From Syntrophomonadaceae bacterium (GTDB lineage: Bacteria; Bacillota; Dethiobacteria; DTU022; UBA8154), in the NCBI GenBank assembly GCA_003563385.1, contig PWRZ01000083.1:1-37495 (forward strand): a stretch of 37,495 bases of DNA. The letters are read 5' to 3'. The position numbers and the translations under genes were made by a program. A model generated the notes under the pieces. That model made no database searches. It was not told where the DNA came from and was given only the letters and a program-made list of their open reading frames with translations. Within the stretch, counting starts at the first letter, position 1. Each line of letters opens with the position of its first letter. Of this stretch, positions 1 through 10,504 are shown in pieces.

Positions 1-2
1 AC

Positions 3-640
3 AGTCAGCCCCCCTATGGCGAAGTAAACGCTGCTTACGCTGCTTTGGGAGAGGTTAAAGCATAGGATAAAGGTCTCCTAGAACAGCTCGAACAGTAAGC
101 TGTTCTAGGTGGTGAGCATCGTGGTTGCTGAATTTGTGTAGTGCAGCAAAAAGGTTCAGCGTAGCGAAAGTGCAACGGCAGGCCGCCCGGCACGATGCTG
201 GGCGCCGGCCCACGCCCATGGAAGGGCGTTGGCTGGGCAGCCCGCCGGGGCCTTGAGCTTAAGCTGTTAAACCTTTCTGCACGAACACTGAAGCGAACCA
301 CGACGCTCACCACTGCTTGCACGACCCCGCAAAGTCAATGGACTGAAGCGTCCCTCTTACTTATTTACCTCCGCCACAAACCGTGTTCTGCTGCAATTGT
401 CGGCGACATTGGTGCCTGTGGTCAAACGCGCCCGGCAAAGGAAGGCCCGCGGGCGGTCCGGCCGACAGGACGTCGGCCGCCGGGTTGCGACCATGATGGG
501 AGTTTAGCCGGGGAGACCGACCGCGGGCCCCGAGTGAGCCCTGGCGCGTTCCACAGGCTTACCCTGGAGACGACAATTGCAGCAGAACACGGTTCTTACA
601 ATAAAACCGCACCCCCTGTACGGAACGATGCGGTTTATAT
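3..640. ncRNA. Candidate large structured noncoding RNA (about 560-640 nt), class not identified
   Basis: Helices read from sequence: 17-21/372-376 plus 24-28/364-368; 42-46/57-61; 77-88/98-109 (12 bp perfect, CCTAGAACAGCT/AGCTGTTCTAGG); 109-126/296-313 (17 of 18 pairs); 136-139/285-288; 141-146/277-282; 150-156/270-276; 157-160/263-266; 185-192/196-203; 205-217/224-236; 379-402/571-594 (24 bp perfect); 414-421/551-558; 425-432/543-550; 444-452/521-529; 454-458/515-519; 459-466/472-479. No convincing ORF. Strand ambiguous: G-U vs A-C and tandem G-A considerations lean slightly to +. Confidence 0.55.
604..636. terminator. Hairpin terminator, possibly bidirectional, downstream of jag
   Basis: AAACCGCA (604-611) / TGCGGTTT (629-636); on the minus strand followed by TTTTATT-like tract. 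Confidence 0.45.
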
Positions 641-675
641 CAATTAGTAGCAGTACTGATACTGGCAGCCAGGCT

Positions 676-1302
676 TCAGCGGGGGGAAATGACTACGTTT
701 CGAAACGGCTCTTCACCCTGGCTGTAAGTGATAACGTCCTTGTGGTTCTTCAAGGCCAGGTGAATGATCCTGCGTTCCTGTGCGGTCATCGGTTCAAGGG
801 TAACGTCGCTTTTCGTGTTCATCGCTTTAACGGCCAGGTTGCGGGCCAGCTGTTCCAGCGTTTTCTTTCTCTTCTTGCGGTAATTTTCAACATCTACCAG
901 TATCCTTCCCCTGCCGAAGCTAAATTGGCGGTGGTAGATAACGTTTGCCAGGTACTGCAGGGCATTGAGAGTATTTCCGCGCTTACCGATAAGCACACCC
1001 AACTCTTTGCCCTCAATATCCAGGCAGATAGATTCATCTTCCTTTTCCTTAACGCTTACCACTGCGTTCAGCATCATTTTCTGCATCAAGTTTTCAAAAA
1101 TATCTTTCATGTATTCATCCGGTTTTTTCCTCACAGTCAGCTTAACCTTTGCCGGCTTTGCTCCCAGTATTTTAAGTATTCCCTGTGAGGCCTCGTTTAT
1201 TATTTCCACCTTTACGTTATCCTGCTTGACTCCCAGCTTCTCAACGCCCTCCCTGACAGCGTCTTCCACATTTCTGGCGCACACCTCAACCGTGTATTCC
1301 AC
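676..1302 (-). CDS. jag: RNA-binding protein Jag/KhpB (Jag-N, KH, R3H domains)
   Basis: MEYTVEVCARNVEDAVREGVEKLG N-terminus, KH-like GVLIGKRGNTLNALQYL, R3H-like C-terminus; directly downstream of yidC. Confidence 0.93.
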   Translation of the reverse strand: MEYTVEVCARNVEDAVREGVEKLGVKQDNVKVEIINEASQGILKILGAKPAKVKLTVRKKPDEYMKDIFENLMQKMMLNAVVSVKEKEDESICLDIEGKELGVLIGKRGNTLNALQYLANVIYHRQFSFGRGRILVDVENYRKKRKKTLEQLARNLAVKAMNTKSDVTLEPMTAQERRIIHLALKNHKDVITYSQGEEPFRNVVISPR

Positions 1303-2210
1303 TATTTTCCAGCCCCTTTCTTCTTTCCTTTTGACGATTTCTTTTTGGCACCGGGGGCTCTTTTTGCGGCCTTTCCTTTTACTTCCTGCTCTTTTTTCCG
1401 GCTGCTGCCCTTTCTTTTCTTTTCTTCCCCGCTCTTCTTACCCGTGGGCTGCGAGGACTTTTCAGGCAGCTTTTCCACGGTTTTTTTCTTTTCGGCAACC
1501 TCTTTTTTTTCTTCTTTTTTTTCTTCTACCTTTTTTTCGGCGTCCATGGCCGCAGTTTCAGCCTGGCTGGACCTCTTCTCCCTGGCTTTTTTGAAAAGGA
1601 AATGATTACCCGCAGAGACGCCGGAGTTTGTAAGCCAGTAAAGCACAAGCCCTGCCGGGAATCTAAAGCTGATAAACAGGATCATCACCGGGAATATATA
1701 CATCAAAAATCTTTGTTTGGGGTCGGTAAGGACCATCCTCTGCTGGAGAAACGTAGCACCCGCCGCAGCTACGGGGAGAATAAAATATGGGTCCGGCTTT
1801 GTGAGGTCCAGGTTAAAAAAGAGGAAATAAGGGCTAAAGTTTTCCACAGTCTCCACGATTAAATGGGGCTCCCGGAGAAGGTGAAATATAGATATCAGTA
1901 TAGGCAGCTGAACCAACAGCGGCAGGCAGCCTCCCAGGGGGTTGACATTCTTTTTCTTCATCATCTCCACGCTGGCTTTGTTGTAGGCAGCACGGTCATT
2001 TTTATATTTCTCCTGCAGTTTTTTAAGTTCGGGCTGCAGCTCCTGCATCCGCTTTGACGACTCCAGCTGTTTCCGGGTCAGCGGGAATGTTACTATGTTT
2101 ACCAGTACTGTCAGCATGATTATGGAAACGCCGTAATCTCCAGTCAGGTTGTAAAAAGAACTTAGAATTATATTAATATATCCCGCCAAACCTTCAAATA
2201 ATTGAAACAC
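1302..2210 (-). CDS. yidC: Membrane protein insertase YidC/Oxa1 family, with long Lys/Glu-rich C-terminal tail
   Basis: SIIMLTVLVNIVTFPLTRKQLESSKRMQELQPELKKLQEKYKND motif; position between yidD and jag. Confidence 0.95.
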   Translation of the reverse strand: MFQLFEGLAGYINIILSSFYNLTGDYGVSIIMLTVLVNIVTFPLTRKQLESSKRMQELQPELKKLQEKYKNDRAAYNKASVEMMKKKNVNPLGGCLPLLVQLPILISIFHLLREPHLIVETVENFSPYFLFFNLDLTKPDPYFILPVAAAGATFLQQRMVLTDPKQRFLMYIFPVMILFISFRFPAGLVLYWLTNSGVSAGNHFLFKKAREKRSSQAETAAMDAEKKVEEKKEEKKEVAEKKKTVEKLPEKSSQPTGKKSGEEKKRKGSSRKKEQEVKGKAAKRAPGAKKKSSKGKKKGAGK

Positions 2211-2489
2211 TTAGGTTACCTCCCTGTATAAGCCCATATCTTTTCCTTTTTCTTCAGTATACCCTGCTTTCCCTGGTGCAGTCGGTACAGGGTCATAACC
2301 TCCCGGGTTGAAGGGGTGGCATTTTAAAATTCTCTTTATACCAAAAAACAGCCCCTTCGCTACCCCCAGTCCCTGGACGGCTTCATAGCAGTATGCGGAA
2401 CAAGAAGGGTAAAAGCGGCACCTGGCAGGAAAAAGAGGCGATATTGCAGACATATATATCTTCAACAAAAAAATAACCAGTAACTTCAT
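2211..2489 (-). CDS. yidD: Membrane protein insertion efficiency factor YidD
   Basis: [23 protein letters not shown]...[20 protein letters not shown] signature. Confidence 0.95.
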   Translation of the reverse strand: MKLLVIFLLKIYMSAISPLFPARCRFYPSCSAYCYEAVQGLGVAKGLFFGIKRILKCHPFNPGGYDPVPTAPGKAGYTEEKGKDMGLYREVT

Positions 2490-2848
2490 TTCAACAGCTT
2501 CCCTCTTGACAGCAGCTTGTGCAGTTCGCTTACCGCTTCTTTAAAAGTGATACTGCCGGCGCTCTTTCTGGCGACGACCACAAAATCATAGCCTTCATTC
2601 TTTATCCTGCTATTTAAAAGATTGAAAGCTTCAGAATAAATCCTTTTAACACGGTGTCTAACTACGCTCTTTCCGACCTTTTTACTAACAGAAATCCCCA
2701 GCCTATTTTCTACCTCGTTATTTCTCCGAAAAAAAAGAACTGTTTTGGGGGCCGCCAGGGATTTTCCTTGCTTGTAAACTTTTTGAAATTGGTAATTTTT
2801 TTTTAACGTGCTTACCCGCCTTTTTGTGTCTTTGTTTACATCTTTCAT
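2486..2848 (-). CDS. rnpA: Ribonuclease P protein component
   Basis: [16 protein letters not shown]...[27 protein letters not shown] signature. Confidence 0.95.
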   Translation of the reverse strand: MKDVNKDTKRRVSTLKKNYQFQKVYKQGKSLAAPKTVLFFRRNNEVENRLGISVSKKVGKSVVRHRVKRIYSEAFNLLNSRIKNEGYDFVVVARKSAGSITFKEAVSELHKLLSRGKLLK

Positions 2849-2850
2849 AA

Positions 2851-2985
2851 TCAGGCGCTGAGTCTGCTTCTGGACTTTTTTCTTCTCCTTCTAATAATTC
2901 TTCTACCAACTGCCGACTTTGTTCTCCTTCTAAATCCATGCAATTTTTTACGCTTCCTTTTTTTGGGCTGGTATGTCCTTTTCAT
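2851..2985 (-). CDS. rpmH: 50S ribosomal protein L34 (absent from the supplied ORF track)
   Basis: Reverse complement translates to [44 protein letters not shown], canonical L34; directly upstream of rnpA. Confidence 0.97.
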   Translation of the reverse strand: MKRTYQPKKRKRKKLHGFRRRTKSAVGRRIIRRRRKKSRSRLSA

Positions 2986-3043
2986 TGCTTTACCCACTTT
3001 CCAATATTTCTAGTTTCATTTCAGGCCGAAAATTCTGGCTTTC

Positions 3044-3073
3044 ATTATATCTTATTTATTTTAGAGATGTCAA
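3044..3073 (-). promoter_or_regulatory. Sigma70-type promoter for rpmH-rnpA-yidD-yidC-jag
   Basis: On the minus strand TTGACA - 18 nt - TATAAT, upstream of rpmH. Confidence 0.75.
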
Positions 3074-3223
3074 CTTCTTCTACTTTTCCGTGCCCTTTTT
3101 AGGGTTACATGAGGACACTTGTTTTTATTGCAGTGTTATAAACATTTTGTTATTATTAGTAAGAGGTTAAAGAAATTGCATGAATCTAAACATGAAGCAG
3201 AAAAATGAGCTGAAACCGCCTAT

Positions 3224-3267
3224 TTTTCCACATAACCTGTGGATAATATCCGAAAAGCTGTGGAAAA
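3224..3267. promoter_or_regulatory. oriC part 1: DnaA-box cluster upstream of dnaA
   Basis: TTTTCCACA (3224-3232), perfect TGTGGATAA (3238-3246), TGTGGAAAA (3259-3267). Confidence 0.8.
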
Positions 3268-3303
3268 CTGACCTACTGCTCACAATTCAATGGGGGTTTA
3301 TTA

Positions 3304-4722
3304 ATGAAAAGTAATATATCTACAATCTGGCATTCTGTTCTTGATGACATTGGCAGGTCCATCAGCAAGCCGAGCTTCGAGACATGGTTGAAAACAACAA
3401 AACCGCTGGAGATACATGAAAACACCCTGGTCGTGGAGGTCCCGAACGAGTTCACCAAGGAATGGCTTCAAAACCACTATCACCAGGCCATCAGCAGCTC
3501 CCTGCAAAAAGTCTGCAACCATCACTATCATGTTCACTTTGTAACAGCTCAAAGCATCGTCAATCCCGATGCCAGCAGCACCGTCGATTTCAAGAATAAG
3601 CGCCTTGGAAATGTCAAGTCGCCTCCTTCATCCCCGTCCCCTTCAGCTAAAAACGACTCTTCCGTGCAGTCTGTCTCCAAAAACCTGTCCAGTGTCTGCA
3701 AGTGGCTCAATCCAAAATACACATTTGAAAGCTTTGTTGTCGGCGGCAGCAACCGTCTTGCACACGCCGCCTCGCTGGCTGTTGCCGAGGCTCCCTCCAG
3801 GGCCTACAATCCTCTTTTTATCTATGGAGGTGTCGGCCTTGGGAAAACACACCTGATGCACGCTATCGGTCACTTCGTGATCACCAACATTACCACCAAC
3901 AATGTTGCCTACCTTTCGTCCGAAAAGTTCACCAACCAGTTCATCAACTCCATACGCGACAACAAGACCGTGGAATTCAGGGAAAAATATCGCAACATTG
4001 ACGTTTTGCTCATCGATGACATCCAGTTTCTGGCCGGGAAAGAGCAGACCCAGGAGGAATTCTTTCACACTTTTAACGCTCTTCACGAAAACAACAAGCA
4101 GATTGTCATATCCTCGGACCGTCCACCGAAGGAGATACCTACCCTCGAAGACCGACTCCGATCCCGGTTTGAATGGGGATTGATAACGGATATCCACTCC
4201 CCCGACCTCGAAACCAGGATTGCTATTCTCAGGAAGAAAAATACACACGACGGTATTTTTATCCCCGACGAAATAATTACTTTTATTGCCCAGAAAATTG
4301 AAAAAAATATCCGCGAGCTGGAGGGCGCCCTGATCCGCATTATTGCCTATGCCTCCCTGGAGGACAAGCAGGTTACCCTGCATCTGGCCGAGGATGCCCT
4401 CAAAGATTTTCTTTCTTCAAACAAAAAACTATCCCTTTCCCTGGACCAGATAATAACGACAACGGCCTCCTATTTCAAAGTCACCCCCGACGACATTAAG
4501 TCCAAAAAGAGAACACACAATGTCTCCGCTCCCCGGCAGATAGCGATGTATCTCTGCCGTGAATTAACAGAATATTCCCTCCCTAAAATTGGGGAGGCAT
4601 TTGGCGGTAAAGACCACACCACCGTCATACACGCCCACCGCAAGGTCAATTCCTCTTTACATAGCGATGATTTTCTGCAGCGCTCTGTCAAGGAAATAAA
4701 AAACAGGATCTTTGAATATTAA
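3304..4722 (+). CDS. dnaA: Chromosomal replication initiator protein DnaA
   Basis: NPLFIYGGVGLGKTHLMHAIGH, LLIDDIQFLAGKEQTQEEFFHTFN, C-terminal PRQIAMYLCRELTEYSLPKIGEAFGGKDHTTVIHA. Confidence 0.99.
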   Translation: MKSNISTIWHSVLDDIGRSISKPSFETWLKTTKPLEIHENTLVVEVPNEFTKEWLQNHYHQAISSSLQKVCNHHYHVHFVTAQSIVNPDASSTVDFKNKRLGNVKSPPSSPSPSAKNDSSVQSVSKNLSSVCKWLNPKYTFESFVVGGSNRLAHAASLAVAEAPSRAYNPLFIYGGVGLGKTHLMHAIGHFVITNITTNNVAYLSSEKFTNQFINSIRDNKTVEFREKYRNIDVLLIDDIQFLAGKEQTQEEFFHTFNALHENNKQIVISSDRPPKEIPTLEDRLRSRFEWGLITDIHSPDLETRIAILRKKNTHDGIFIPDEIITFIAQKIEKNIRELEGALIRIIAYASLEDKQVTLHLAEDALKDFLSSNKKLSLSLDQIITTTASYFKVTPDDIKSKKRTHNVSAPRQIAMYLCRELTEYSLPKIGEAFGGKDHTTVIHAHRKVNSSLHSDDFLQRSVKEIKNRIFEY

Positions 4723-4725
4723 AAC

Positions 4726-5010
4726 AGTGGACAACCCTGCAGCCTAACAGGAAGACATCTTTAATTTCAACAGTTGCTGTGATCAAAAAATGTTAATAAT
4801 AAGATATTCTGTGGACAAATTATAGAATTTGTCAAAAATACAAAGATACTGTTAATACTGTGGATAACCCGGTTTCATTTTCCACAGCGGTTTTAACAAT
4901 TTAGACTCCCTTGATTACTGCATCGGCAATACTTATTCAGTAATTCACATAGCTTATATACATTATTATTATTTTTATTAAATAACTAAATAATATTACT
5001 AATTACACGG
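4726..5010. promoter_or_regulatory. oriC part 2: DnaA boxes plus AT-rich unwinding region downstream of dnaA
   Basis: TGTGGACAA (4810-4818), TGTGGATAA (4859-4867), TTTTCCACA (4878-4886), AGTGGACAA variant (4726-4734), then AT-rich tract about 4930-5008. Confidence 0.78.
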
Positions 5011-5011
5011 G

Positions 5012-6172
5012 GTGAATATATTGCAATTGAAAGCCAGGAGAAAAGCAATTCTCGATAAACTTTCCATTGTAGAAAGATGCGTCCCTGTTAGGACAACGGT
5101 TCCATTGATCGGGGGGATTTTTTTTGATGTTAAGGAAGATTCCGTTGAGTTCCGTTCCACCAACCTGGAGGTGGGCATAAAGGCTTTCAGCAGTGATGTC
5201 GATGTTGTCAATGGGGGTACTGTAGTTTTACCGCCCAAGATAGTGGATATTCTGCGCCAGTCTCCGGAAGAAGATGTGGAAATAAAGATGGACGAAAGCA
5301 ATTTTCGCACGGAGATAAAAAGCGGAAAGGCAAACTTTTTTCTGTATGGAATGGCCCCGGAGGAGTTTCCCCGCTTTACGGATGATTCCCGGTGGTCGTC
5401 ATGGAACAGGTTAACTTTTTCGGCCGGTGATTTTCGCGATATCTTAAAAAAGATTACTTTTGCCGTATCACACGACGAGGGCAAGCATGCCTTCAGGGGA
5501 ATACTTTTTGAATCGGCGGAAGATAACAGTTTGAGCTTTATTTCCTCGGATACATACCGTCTGGCATACTATAAGAGGGAATTTGCAGAAAGAGAGATGT
5601 CGCCTTTTAGAATACTGGTTCCGGGAAGAATTTTAAATGAAATCATGAAGGTTCTCGAAGAGGCTGAAGAAAATGTGGGCTGCTATTTCAGCGACAGCGA
5701 GATGGTGGTCAGCTACAAGGATATTGTATTTTTCTGCCGCCTTCTTGAAAACAAGTTTCCCAACCTTTCCGGGGTATTCCCGGGAAGCTCGTCAACCGTG
5801 GTCGAAGTTAACGCCGGGATGTTCGAGGACACCATAAGAAGGGCTTCCCTGCTGGCGCACGGTTATAACAACATGATATCCATATTTATCAGTGACGGTA
5901 CGCTGGGGGTTAAAGCGGGCTCAGAGATGGGCAGGATGGACGAGGAACTTTCCCTTGAAAGCAAAGAAGGGGCAGACCTGGACGAAATACTTATTAATTC
6001 TCGTTTTATTCTTGACCTTCTGCGCGTGTGGGAAAAGGACCTGCTCAAAGTAGAGTTCAACGGTCCGCTGGGACCTTGCATTTTCATCGACCACAACGAA
6101 GGAGATGGGTTGAAAAACAGCTACCGTTACCTGATCCTTCCCATAAAGACGGACAAAAAACAGTATGAATAA
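5012..6172 (+). CDS. dnaN: DNA polymerase III beta sliding clamp
   Basis: Position after dnaA; ERCVPVRTTVPLIGGIFFDVKEDSVEFRSTNLEVGI, C-terminal YRYLILPIKT. GTG start. Confidence 0.95.
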   Translation: MNILQLKARRKAILDKLSIVERCVPVRTTVPLIGGIFFDVKEDSVEFRSTNLEVGIKAFSSDVDVVNGGTVVLPPKIVDILRQSPEEDVEIKMDESNFRTEIKSGKANFFLYGMAPEEFPRFTDDSRWSSWNRLTFSAGDFRDILKKITFAVSHDEGKHAFRGILFESAEDNSLSFISSDTYRLAYYKREFAEREMSPFRILVPGRILNEIMKVLEEAEENVGCYFSDSEMVVSYKDIVFFCRLLENKFPNLSGVFPGSSSTVVEVNAGMFEDTIRRASLLAHGYNNMISIFISDGTLGVKAGSEMGRMDEELSLESKEGADLDEILINSRFILDLLRVWEKDLLKVEFNGPLGPCIFIDHNEGDGLKNSYRYLILPIKTDKKQYE

Positions 6173-6199
6173 ATACTGGATCTTTTCCTGCCCGGGAGA

Positions 6200-7366
6200 G
6201 TGTTTCTTTTGTTTGTGAGGGAACTGCTGCTTTCCAATTACCGCAACTACCGACTGCAGGAACTGAACCTGTTTCCCGGAATTTATATTGTCCACGGAGG
6301 TAACGGACAAGGTAAAAGCAACCTGCTGGAAGCAATATACCAGCTCTGCACCGGGCATTCTTACAGGACCGCCAGCGATGCGGATATAGTGCGCTGGGGA
6401 GATCCCGGCTACACGCTTCGCGGCAAGCTGTACATGGATAGAAAGCTCTACCGCATTGAAGTAAATTATGATATAGTAAATGTTAGAAAAACAAACAAAC
6501 TAAACGGCAGGAATATAAAAAATTATTATAGTGTGTCCGGCCCTGTTGTTTTTTTTGTACCTGAGGACCTGCAGCTGATCCGCCTGGGTCCTGATGTGAG
6601 GAGGCGCTTCCTGGACAGGGAGATAAGCCGTGCAAACCCGCTTTACAGGAGCTGCCTGGGCCGCTATAAAAAGGTTATCTTACAGAAAAACAGGCTCTTA
6701 AAAGAAATCAGAAACGGCCGGGACCTCAGGAAGATGCTCCCGGCATGGAACAGACAGCTTGCCTACCTGGGAAGCCGCCTCATCCAGCAGCGCGCCAGTA
6801 CCGTATCATCCTGGGGAAAGCTGGCCGAACAGAATTACAGCTTTCTATTCCAGGACAGCAGCTCTTTGAAGCTTCTCTACAGCACATTTGAAAGCACAAT
6901 TGACGGTGTCAACCCCGTAAGCGTTGAAGAAATAGAGCAGCGCTTTCTGGAAAAGCTGTCCGAAATGGAAGGTGAAGAATACCGGCGCGGTTGCTCCCTG
7001 GTGGGGCCGCACAGGGACGACCTGCTTTTTATGCTCAACGGCCGTGAAGCAGGTCGTTTTGCCTCACACGGCCAGCAGAGGAGCATTATAATTTCCTTAA
7101 AGGGTGCACAGCTGCAGCACCTGGGCATGAACAGTGAAAAGCCCCTTTTCCTGCTTGACGACGTATTTTCGGAGCTGGATGAACAAAGAAAAAAACAGTG
7201 TCTTTCTCTATTTAACAGCGCCGAACAGGTATTCATTGCCACTGCACAGCAGGACGGTTCTTTGCTGTCTTCTCCCTTAACTGGTCGCAGGCTGACCCAT
7301 CTTGTTGTGAACACCGGCAGCATCAAGGAGCATGACAGTTATGGAAAAAATAGGGCGTTCTCTTGA
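6200..7366 (+). CDS. recF: DNA replication/repair protein RecF
   Basis: LSNYRNYRLQELNLFPGIYIVHGGNGQGKSNLLEAIYQLCTGHSYR; LLDDVFSELDEQRK. Alternative GTG start at 6215. Confidence 0.96.
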   Translation: MFLLFVRELLLSNYRNYRLQELNLFPGIYIVHGGNGQGKSNLLEAIYQLCTGHSYRTASDADIVRWGDPGYTLRGKLYMDRKLYRIEVNYDIVNVRKTNKLNGRNIKNYYSVSGPVVFFVPEDLQLIRLGPDVRRRFLDREISRANPLYRSCLGRYKKVILQKNRLLKEIRNGRDLRKMLPAWNRQLAYLGSRLIQQRASTVSSWGKLAEQNYSFLFQDSSSLKLLYSTFESTIDGVNPVSVEEIEQRFLEKLSEMEGEEYRRGCSLVGPHRDDLLFMLNGREAGRFASHGQQRSIIISLKGAQLQHLGMNSEKPLFLLDDVFSELDEQRKKQCLSLFNSAEQVFIATAQQDGSLLSSPLTGRRLTHLVVNTGSIKEHDSYGKNRAFS

Positions 7367-8276
7367 ACGTGTCCTGGAACATTCCGGTTTAGGCGAGCGT
7401 GCCAAACATTACCAAAAAATGCAGCACTGGAACAGGGTGGTCGGCGAAAAGATAGCCCGCCATGCCAGGCCCGTTGCCATGAAGAACAAAAAACTGCTAG
7501 TAGAGGTCAGCGACAGCATCTGGCTTTACCATCTTACCGCCCTGAAAACGAAAATTATCAGCGAGTTTAACAGCTGTGAAAGTGAGCACGGCGGCATAAC
7601 TGACATCAAGTTTATCAACGCCGATTTCACGTCCATGGACAGGGAAACAGCGGCCGGGATAAGTCTTTCCGCACGTAGTGCCGGCATCTCCCTGGATCTT
7701 GAAAATACACCCTTCCCGGAACGGCCGGGGCTGGAGGAAAAAGAAAAAGAGAAGCTGCAGGGTATGCTACGGGAGGTCCCCGACTCCCTCCGTTTCAATG
7801 TTTTGAGGCTCGCCGAACGCTGCTCCGCGATGCGCAGCTGGATGCAGGAAAGCGGCTGTCAGAGTTGCCGGCTGTGCGCCGTCCCCTTTATGGCCCGCCG
7901 GATGGTGAGCGGTTTTTGCCCGGCATGCCGCGGCAGGGTGGAAAGCTGGACCAGGGTAGTGGCCCGCTGCCTGCGCCGCTCCCCCTGGCTGAAGGCAGAA
8001 GAGCTTAAACCTGTCTTCCCGGCCCTTGATGCGTATATTTTTGCCGCCTGCAAGGAGACCATCCTGGAAAAATACAGGCGTCGCATCAGGAAAGCGGCGT
8101 CCAGGGAGCATCGCAGTCCGCAGCTGCAGGAGAGGGTGCTGCGAAGGCTGGTCCAGCGCTACGTAATGATGGTGGAAGAAAAAGATCCTTCCCAGATCGA
8201 AGCCGAACACCTGTTCAATGCATTGAAGTTTTATCCCGGGCTTTACCAGCGGCAGATAGACGTAAAAAAATTTTAG
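7332..8276 (+). CDS. DUF721/DciA-like protein with extended C-terminus containing a CxxC...CxxC cluster
   Basis: N-terminus MEKIGRSLERVLEHSGLGERAKHYQKMQHWNRVVGEKIARHARPVAMKNKKLLVEVSDSIWLYHLTALKTKI fits DUF721; C-terminus has CQSCRLCAVPF...GFCPACRG. Confidence 0.75.
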   Translation: MTVMEKIGRSLERVLEHSGLGERAKHYQKMQHWNRVVGEKIARHARPVAMKNKKLLVEVSDSIWLYHLTALKTKIISEFNSCESEHGGITDIKFINADFTSMDRETAAGISLSARSAGISLDLENTPFPERPGLEEKEKEKLQGMLREVPDSLRFNVLRLAERCSAMRSWMQESGCQSCRLCAVPFMARRMVSGFCPACRGRVESWTRVVARCLRRSPWLKAEELKPVFPALDAYIFAACKETILEKYRRRIRKAASREHRSPQLQERVLRRLVQRYVMMVEEKDPSQIEAEHLFNALKFYPGLYQRQIDVKKF

Positions 8277-8286
8277 GAGGTAAATC

Positions 8287-8526
8287 ATGTTCGTGCATAT
8301 CGGTAATTCCCGTGTAGTACCACTGAAGGAGATTTTAGGAATTTTTAACATGAACATAAAAAACAACAGGATAAACGTGCAGTTCCTGGAGAGCTTTCCC
8401 AGCGAAGGGGGCAGTGACGAAAAGGGCCAGCCTCCGAACGCGTTTGTATTAACCCCGCAGAAAATCTACTATTCACCTCTTTCCCCCCAGACACTCCAAA
8501 GAAGGGTAGAAAGAAATTGGGAATAA
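8287..8526 (+). CDS. remB: Extracellular matrix regulator RemB / DUF370-family protein
   Basis: MFVHIGNSRVVPLKEILGIFNM; position between recF and gyrB. Confidence 0.85.
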   Translation: MFVHIGNSRVVPLKEILGIFNMNIKNNRINVQFLESFPSEGGSDEKGQPPNAFVLTPQKIYYSPLSPQTLQRRVERNWE

Positions 8527-8547
8527 TAATGGGGGGAGGAATGGTAG

Positions 8548-10461
<1,914 letters not shown>

Positions 10462-10504
10462 GGATGCAGAAAGTGTAGCGAAACTGTGAAGGTGAGGTTA
10501 AAGG

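Noticed and set aside
127-139. Kink-turn near tandem G-A in the ncRNA candidate
   Set aside because: The 3-nt bulge lies on the wrong side and is separated by an A-U pair, so it does not fit the canonical k-turn arrangement.
1-640. Left-edge region as RNase P RNA, tmRNA, SRP RNA or complete group II intron
   Set aside because: No GAGGAAAGTCC-type P4 element, no tmRNA TTCGANNC end, no SRP GGNAR signature and no group II domain V signature recognised by eye. A covariance search is still needed.
195-647. ORFs 195-647 (+) and 35-322 (-) at the left edge
   Set aside because: Compositionally odd, no recognisable domain, and they run through the long inverted repeats; better explained as chance ORFs over a structured RNA.
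2718-2939. 73-aa minus-strand [15 protein letters not shown]...
   Set aside because: Alternate-frame shadow overlapping rpmH and rnpA.
3643-4383. 246-aa minus-strand ORF
   Set aside because: Antisense shadow of dnaA.
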